Origin: Emiliania huxleyi CCMP1516
Lineage: Eukaryota; Haptophyta; Isochrysidales; Noelaerhabdaceae
Assembly: GCF_000372725.1 (NCBI RefSeq)
Contig: NW_005198244.1
Location: 1,243,841 to 1,307,840 of the forward strand
Length of the DNA stretch: 64,000 nt
Direction of reading: 5' to 3'
Part shown: positions 58,209 to 64,000 of the stretch, piece after piece
How the letters are laid out: the number at the start of each line of letters is the position of its first letter
Numbering within the stretch: the stretch's first letter is position 1
Program-made: the position numbers and the translations under genes
The notes under the pieces: model-generated
The model's input: only the letters and a program-made list of their open reading frames with translations
Told to the model about the DNA's origin: nothing
Database searches by the model: none

Positions 58209-60911
58209 TCAGACCTCGCACGTGCCCGGGGCCTCCACGACGGCACAATCCAGCTTATTGGCGGGCTTTCTCGCTATCTCCGCGACGGGGCAGTCGAACT
58301 CCCCGTTGAGGTCTCGGCAGGCGCGCTCGATGGCGAGGCGCGACGCCGAGCGGGGCAGCTCGTACCGCTGCCGGTAGTCGAGCATGCGCCACTTGTGCCC
58401 CTCTTCCATCTTCGGGTGGTCCCACGCCACGTGCGTGCGGCCGTACGCCCAGCGGTCGGCAGGCGCGAGCCCGAGCGCGAGGGGCGCGAGCCCGAGCCCG
58501 AGCGCCATCCGCGCCTGCGGGGCGTGTGGTGGACGTGTGATGGACGACGTGTCACGGAGGTGCCCTGCAGCTCATCCTCGGAGCCCCTCCCGCGCCTCCA
58601 TCTCGCAGTCGACACGCACCGAGCCCGGCTCGCCGCGAGGCACGCCCGACTCGTTGAAGCCGCCGATCTGCAGGAACTGGCTCCGCCGCACAAAGAGCGG
58701 GCCGACGTCGACGCAGCGCGCCGCCTCGACGCGCGCGCGCGAGCCCCTCTCGGCGCAGCGCGGGTACCAGCCGGGGAGGTCGTCGATCCGCTGGACGCCA
58801 ACCACGTGCTCGTCGTACTCCGACACGAAGAAGAGGCCGCCTGGCCGCGGCAGCGGGGTGGGCGGGGGCGCGTGTGTGGAGAGACCCACGCCGGAGGGGG
58901 GGGGGGGGAGGGGCGTCTCGGCGATCGTCCGTGTCCCGGCTAGCCCTCGCCCTTGATCGAGACGGAGCCCGCCCGCGCGTGCCGCCGCAGCAGCTGCAGG
59001 GGCGTCACGAGCCACGCCGGGCCGTGCGGAGGCCTCGCCGCTGGAGGGCTGTCGTCGTCTTGCAGAAAGATGAGGACGGCGCCGCGCGCGAGCCGGGCGA
59101 GAGAGTTGTACCCGCGCAGCTCGTGCACGTTTGGCGAGAGGAGCACCGCGCCGTTCGGCCCGGCGGAGCGCATGAGCCGGGCCGCGTCCCCGACGGGCCC
59201 GCCCTTGGCGGGGGAAGCGGAGCCCTTGGCGGCAGGGCGGTCGGTGGCCACGGCCGCCTCTCGCGAGAGCGAAGTGTGCGAAGTGTGCGACGAGACGGAG
59301 GAGTCGTCGTTCACGAGCACCTCGCGGGTGCGGGGCGAGGGGCGAGGTGAGGGGCGGGGCGGGGCGAGGGGCGAGGTGAGGGGCGGGGCGGGGCGAGGGG
59401 CGAGGTGAGGGGCGGGGCGGGGCGTGGAGGGGCGAGGTGGGCGAGGGGGAGAGGGGTGGCGTTGCTCAGCTGGGCGTTGCTGCACCTCGGAGGAGACGCC
59501 CGCCGCCGCCGCCGCCGCGAGGAGGGAGAGGAGGGTCCCTGCGGCGGACTGCGGCTTCGAAGCGCCGTCGCGGCCGCCCGCCCAGTACTGCATCAGGAAG
59601 GAGACGTCCACCGCGAGGGCCGGGTCTGCGGGCGGCAGCAGCGCGGCGGACACCTGCCCACAGCAGGGGCTGGGGTGAAGGCGCTGCATCGGGGGTGCAT
59701 CTCGGCGGCGCGCGGCGGTTCACGTTTGCGAGCCGATCTCTCCTGCGGCGGACTCCGCGGCCGGTGCAGTCGGCGCAGGCGGGTAGCGCACTGCACGCGG
59801 TGGGGAGCGGGCAGCCTCCGGAGGCCGTCGCGTCCTTCGCCGCGGCGGCGGCGGAGCAGTCGAGCTGGCGCGCGTTTGTCACTCGCACCGAGGCGGCGAG
59901 AGCCGGCAGCACGCGCGCCGAGTAAAAGGCTGAGCGCACCCACGCGCAGCGGACGCCGTCGGCGGCGGCGATGCCGGGCGCGCGCCACGCGACGTGCGCC
60001 TCGGCGGCTGACGGGTTGACCAGCGGCGGCGCGATGAAGACCGCCCTCCCGGCGAGCCAGACCCGCGCGGACAGCTCGCAGTCGAGGAGCGTCGACGGGG
60101 CGCCGCGCGCAGAGAGGCTCTCGTTGAAGCCTCCGAGGGCGAGGAAGAGCCCTCGCGCCAGCATCATCGGCCCCATCGTGGCGCACGCCACCGCCTCGGC
60201 AGGCTCCGCCGTCCCCGGCTCGACGCAGCGTGGCCGCGTGACCTCGTGCGGGTGGGTCGCCGTCGGACACTCCACGCAGCAGACCCCCTCCGAGAAGCCG
60301 AGCAGCCCGAGCGGCCGCCGAGCCGCAGCCTGCGACCCAAAGAGGCCGAGCGAGCGGCGCAGCCAGCCGCCCGTCCCGGGCCGCAGCTGCATGTCGTCCT
60401 GGAGCAGCACGAGGTGCGTGCCGCGCGCCATCCGGGCGAGGTTGTTGTACGCGCGAGTCTCGCCGACGTTGCTCGCGAGGAGCACGCGCCCGGACGGGCC
60501 GACTGCGGGCACCAGCACCGCCAGGTCGCCGTCGCGCACGTCCGGCGAGTCCACGTTGACGAGCACCTCGTGGCTGACACCGCTCGCTTCGGCGCTCTCG
60601 CGCAACGTGCGAACGAAGCGGCTGGCGAGCCGCGCATGTCGTGCAGTGCGGCCGCGCCCGCAAAAGTACTGCACGAGGAACGACACGTCGACTGAGCTCG
60701 AAGGCGTGGCGCGGTGCTGCGAGAGCCCGGTGGCGTGATGCCGCGGCAGCTGGCGGTGACGGCGCTCCAGCACGAGGCGGAGGGCGGCTTTCTGACGGTG
60801 GTTGGAGGCATCCAGTACCTCGCCCTCGGCCGGGCTGCCGGAGCCCAACGGAGAGTCGGCGCGATCCCATGCCGGCGCGATGCCTGCCTGGCTCTGTAGA
60901 GTCCCGACCAT
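58209..60911 (-). CDS. Glycosyltransferase-2-like protein with two paralogous domains (one fused gene or two adjacent genes)
   Basis: On the minus strand, domain 1 runs in one open frame from ATG 60911 (MVGTLQSQAGIAPAWDRADS) to beyond 59750: VDVSFLVQYFCGRGR, EVLVNVDSPDV, YNNLARMARGTHLVLLQDDM, MGPMMLARGLFLALGGFNES. Domain 2 repeats the order: VDVSFLMQYWAGGRDG ending at 59486, then from 59320 VLVNDDSSVSS, YNSLARLARGAVLIFLQDDD, later GPLFVRRSQFLQIGGFNESG, ending at 58209. LQDD is the metal-binding acidic motif and GGFNE is the acceptor motif typical of GT-A glycosyltransferases. The 59485-59321 intron is GT-AG, filled with a tandem repeat of about 35 bp and bracketed by CGAGGTGC. No stop separates the domains in the domain-1 frame until 59466, which favours a fused gene. 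Further introns near 58940-58870 and 58590-58510 are likely but not resolved. Confidence 0.6.
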
Positions 60912-61054
60912 CTCTTGGCTCGTGGGTCAGCGCCGGCCACAGTCACTCGTCGTCGATGTTGTCCTCGCGCGCCGCGCCGCCTGCGGCAGTTTTTTTATTC
61001 TCTCTTGTTTTCGAGTTTTCAAACTCGTCTCGTTGCACGATCAGCGGCCGAGGC
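60912..61054. other. Short spacer before the second LTR element
   Basis: Lies between the glycosyltransferase start and the element's target duplication. It is presumably the glycosyltransferase promoter. T-rich stretch TTTTTTTATTCTCTCTTGTT at 60990-61009. Confidence 0.4.
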
Positions 61055-61241
61055 CGTGCAAGCCCCACCCGGGCGGCGGGTGGACCAAGGGGCGTTCCGC
61101 CCTGCTTGCTCTAGGTGAAACGTCTGAAGGACGAAGAAAGCACGAAGGTGCGACCAACTCAGCACGACGGGCGGAGAAGACGGGCACTAGACCAGGAAGG
61201 ACTGGGAGAGTGTGAATGGAGGGACACGTGTGGTTCAGACG
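61055..61241 (-). repeat. LTR (3') of the second Copia-type element
   Basis: 187 bp matching 63563-63749, starting CGTGCAAGCCCCACCCGGGC and ending GTGTGGTTCAGACG on the plus strand. Confidence 0.9.
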
Positions 61242-63562
61242 TCCCCCCCCTCGACGTAGTCGAGTCACTCACATGGATAGAGAGGAGAGTGTCCCTCTCG
61301 ACGGGGCATGGACTGGATGACATGCACTGGAGAGTCTATGGCTCTCGCGGGTGGGGGCGGGGCGGCACTGTTCGCGCCGCGGCCGGCGCCCGCGCTCCGT
61401 CTCGGTGACGGATCGGTGACGGAGATTCACTTCCCATCCGACTGGGAGGAAGGCTCCTTGACATTCATGATCTTGTCCCGCAGCTCGAAGAAGCGCTGGG
61501 GTTTGAGCGGCTTCGTGAAGAAGTCGGCAAGGTTCTCGTCGCTGCGGACGAAAGGAACACAGATCTTGGCTTCCTCGATGGCCTCGCGGATGAAGAAGTG
61601 GCGCCGCTCGACGTGCTTGAGCCTGCCGTGGTTCTCGGGGTTGTAGGCTGAGGCAATGGCGGCCTGGTTGTCACAGTACTGCTTGGTGGGCGGGGCCTCG
61701 GGAGGGGTGACGATCTCGCCGTCCTTGACGTACGACTCGAGCTCGGCCTTAAGGCGACGGTAGCTCAGGACGTCCTTGGTAGCCTCAGAAGCGGCCATGA
61801 TCTCGGACTGGCAAGAGGAGAGCGCAATGGAGGGCTGTTGGACGCTGCGCCAGTGTACGGTGGCCTGCCACATGAGGACGATCCACCCGGATGTGGACCG
61901 GCGCGTCTCCCAACTGGCGTCGCTCATGGCGACGAGGTCGTCGCCCTCCCGCTCGCCATCCCAGCCCGGCTCGTAGGTGAGGCCGATGTGGGGATGGTGG
62001 CGGAAGTACTCGAGGAAGCAGAACATCTCCTCAAAAACATCGTCGGTGGGCTTGGCCATGCACCGGCAGAGGAGGCCGAAAGCGAGCGTCCCGTCGCAGC
62101 GCGTGTTGGTGACGAGGTAGCTGGCGACGCCGCAGAAGCACTGGCTGAGGTGGACGTCGGCGGGGTCGCGTTCGGAAGCATCGTCGCAAGCGGCAAGGAC
62201 CCTTTCGGCAAGCTGGGGCGTGTACGGCGGCATGTTGGCGTGTCGGACAGGTTGTGGTCCGCGTAGGCGATTGATGAGCTTCTCGCGGAACTGCTCCACG
62301 AACCGGCGGGCATACTGCTCCTGCGACACGTGGACTGAGCCGTCGTGGCGCCTGGTGACCTGGATGTTGAGGATGTCGGAGAGCTCGCCCTGTCGGCCCC
62401 ACGGCCAGTGCTAGCGGCGGCGGCGGCGCGCGCGACGGGGCCAGCGCCCCGGGCATTAGCGCAAAGCGTGATGCCGTCCCGATCGCACCGGCGGCAGACC
62501 TCAACGATGGCGCTGAGCAGGGACCGGCACTCGGAATCAGCGGTGTCGGCATCCTCATTGGCGTTGCCGACCCCCTCAAGAACCGCGGCCTCATCCATGT
62601 CCGTGATGACGGCGCTGCGCATCGCGCAGACGATGGCGTTCAGCGCGGCGTCGACGTCGGATCGGAAAGACGCACTGGTCAGCTCGGAGAGGAACTTGTG
62701 GAGGAGCGCAGTAAGCTGTGTGGAATTGAGCCGCTCGTCCTCGAGCCAATCGTTGGCCCGGGTGAGGCGGAGGTAACGCCGCCGAAAGTCGGAGTGGACC
62801 CGTCCACTCTGAGTGCCAAAACCAGCAGCTAGAAAAGGCTTGATGCCGACAGTCTCGAGGACGATCCTCTGGAGCTTCGGCCGAACTCCAGCAATGTCGG
62901 AGCGGATTGCAGCCAAAAGGGCAACGGAAGTGCCACCAGCGCCACTGACCTTGTCGGCCTTCTCGCGGTAGATGGCCCGCAGTGCGTCGTCGGAAAAGAA
63001 GGCCTTGAGAAGCGCCTCGGTGACAAGGTTGTCGATCCGCTTGATGACGCGTTGGGAGACGACGATCTCGGCCACAATCGCAGCCTGTCTCTCAGAGACC
63101 GTCTTGTGGACAGTTCCGACCTGCGCAAAATCATCGGCGGTGGGTGAATGACTGTCATCGGCGACGAACTCGAGCAAGTCGGCAAAGGCACGCGTCTTGA
63201 GCAGCTTCAGCTCGTAGCGCGCGCAGCGCACCGCATCGTGTTGGGTGCAGCAAACAGTGGGCGCAATGTTGTCTATGTAGACAGCGCAATTCGTAATGAG
63301 GAAGAAACCGATGCCATCGCTGTGATGCAGTCGGCTCCACTCGAGAAGAGTGGCCAGGTTCGCCGCAAGCCCGTCGAGGGCGGCGGCACGGTCGAAACTG
63401 CATTCCGTCACCATTGCATCAGCTTCTTGTTTAGCGCCATGTAGGAGATCCCGAATTTCGGAATACTCCAAGGCTTTGGTGGGCGTGTCAGGCATGGCCT
63501 GAGCAGTGGATAGCGTGTCAGGCTTCACAAAGGGGCTGACGCGACCAGTCGAGTCGCTGCCA

Positions 63563-63749
63563 CGTGCAAGCCCCACCCGGGCGGCGGGTGGACCAAGGGG
63601 CGTTCCGCCCTGCTTGCTCTAGGTGAAACGTCTGAAGGACGAAGAAAGCACGAAGGTGCGACCAACTCAGCACGACGGGCGGAGAAGACGGGCACTAGAC
63701 CAGGAAGGACTGGGAGAGTGTGAATGGAGGGACACGTGTGGTTCAGACG
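63563..63749 (-). repeat. LTR (5') of the second Copia-type element
   Basis: 187-bp partner of 61055-61241, followed by the target duplication GAGGC. Confidence 0.9.
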
Positions 63750-63754
63750 GAGGC

Positions 63755-64000
63755 AGCTCGTAAAGGCAGGCGGCCATGCCTGTGTATTTAAAATGAACTC
63801 GGGGGCACAGGACGCGGTACAGTCTGTTGCGGGCATTAAGAAAGCGTCCCATTAAGAAACCCTACCAAGCAATTTCCGCGAACATCTAAGAAACCACGGC
63901 GCGCCGCAGGCGCGGCCCCAAGAAAGGGCCCACACACGAGTGTGAACAGGAGCCCCGCTCAAATTTTCTCTTCGCCTGCGGCGCGCGCACTTGTCATTTT
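63755..64000. other. Window end, nothing identified
   Basis: A TATTTAAA box-like motif is at 63784-63791, and CATTAAGAAAGCGTCCCATT/AAGAAACC repeats follow. The motif CTTCGCCTGCGGCGCGC (63971 onward) also occurs at about 40597. No gene is supported. Confidence 0.4.

Larger units (their letters stand above)
61055..63749 (-). mobile_element. Second Copia-type LTR retrotransposon, short form
   Basis: Two 187-bp direct repeats (61055-61241 and 63563-63749) look identical and are flanked by GAGGC on both sides (61050-61054 and 63750-63754), a 5-bp target duplication. With this duplication the LTR ends are CG...CG rather than TG...CA. A G-rich polypurine tract adjoins the left (3') LTR. Inside, on the minus strand, is a gag-like helical region (about 63540-62400: LLEWSRLHHSDGIGFFLITN, ERQAAIVAEIVVSQRVIKRI) and then the end of a Copia-type reverse transcriptase with RNase H (about 62329-61427: VAMSDASWETRRSTSGWIVL, YCDNQAAIASAYNPENHGRL, VRSDENLADFFTKPL). 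I see no integrase. The LTR identity suggests a young insertion. The internal region is compact. Confidence 0.88.

Overview
This is nuclear DNA from a GC-rich, intron-bearing eukaryotic microalga. A haptophyte is my best guess; a pelagophyte or dinoflagellate is less likely. The clues are: genes on both strands; introns mostly of 64-84 nt; GC-AG introns almost as common as GT-AG introns; an interstitial TTAGGG tract; N-terminal signal peptides on plastid-type proteins; tyrosinase and other algal-type enzymes; and dense microsatellites. Two 100-bp runs of N (19862-19961 and 32972-33071) show it is a scaffold. No organism name can be proved from the sequence alone.

Layout. 0.7-7.6 kb: NAD(P)H-quinone oxidoreductase-like gene (+), tyrosinase (+), a long inverted repeat, proline iminopeptidase (+, 10 exons). 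7.6-11.9 kb: telomere-like tract and a foldback-type element. 11.9-14.3 kb: ankyrin-repeat gene (+). 14.7-18.1 kb: a small TIR element, an unrecognised coiled-coil gene (-) and a palindrome-cored satellite. 18.4-26.9 kb: secreted His/Pro-rich protein (+), double rhodanese (-), Sec14/CRAL-TRIO (-), 2OG-Fe(II) oxygenase (+). 27-34.5 kb: an inverted copy of the RBBP4 5' end, a decayed kinase-like pseudogene (-), a mitochondrial-type carrier (-), a dispersed repeat cluster, and the RBBP4/MSI1 WD40 histone chaperone (+, interrupted by a gap). 34.7-37.8 kb: Copia-type LTR element. 39.4-49.1 kb: thylakoid-lumen-type protein (-), FKBP-like protein (+), GT61-like (-) and GT25-like (+) glycosyltransferases, a secreted protein (-). 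50.4-54.9 kb: ankyrin-DHHC palmitoyltransferase-like gene (+) and an unrecognised gene (+). 55-58 kb: low-complexity and repeat DNA. 58.2-60.9 kb: glycosyltransferase gene(s) with two paralogous domains (-). 61.1-63.7 kb: a second Copia-type element.

The genes do not form an operon-like system. They are ordinary housekeeping, plastid and Golgi/secretory genes. The most notable theme is the intron landscape. Exon joins reconstructed by reading-frame continuity show many GC donors. Several introns are bracketed by direct repeats of 7-10 bp, as expected if introns arise by insertion (introner-like). Three introns carry dinucleotide microsatellites. Exon coordinates below were derived by hand from frame, phase and family similarity, without transcript data.
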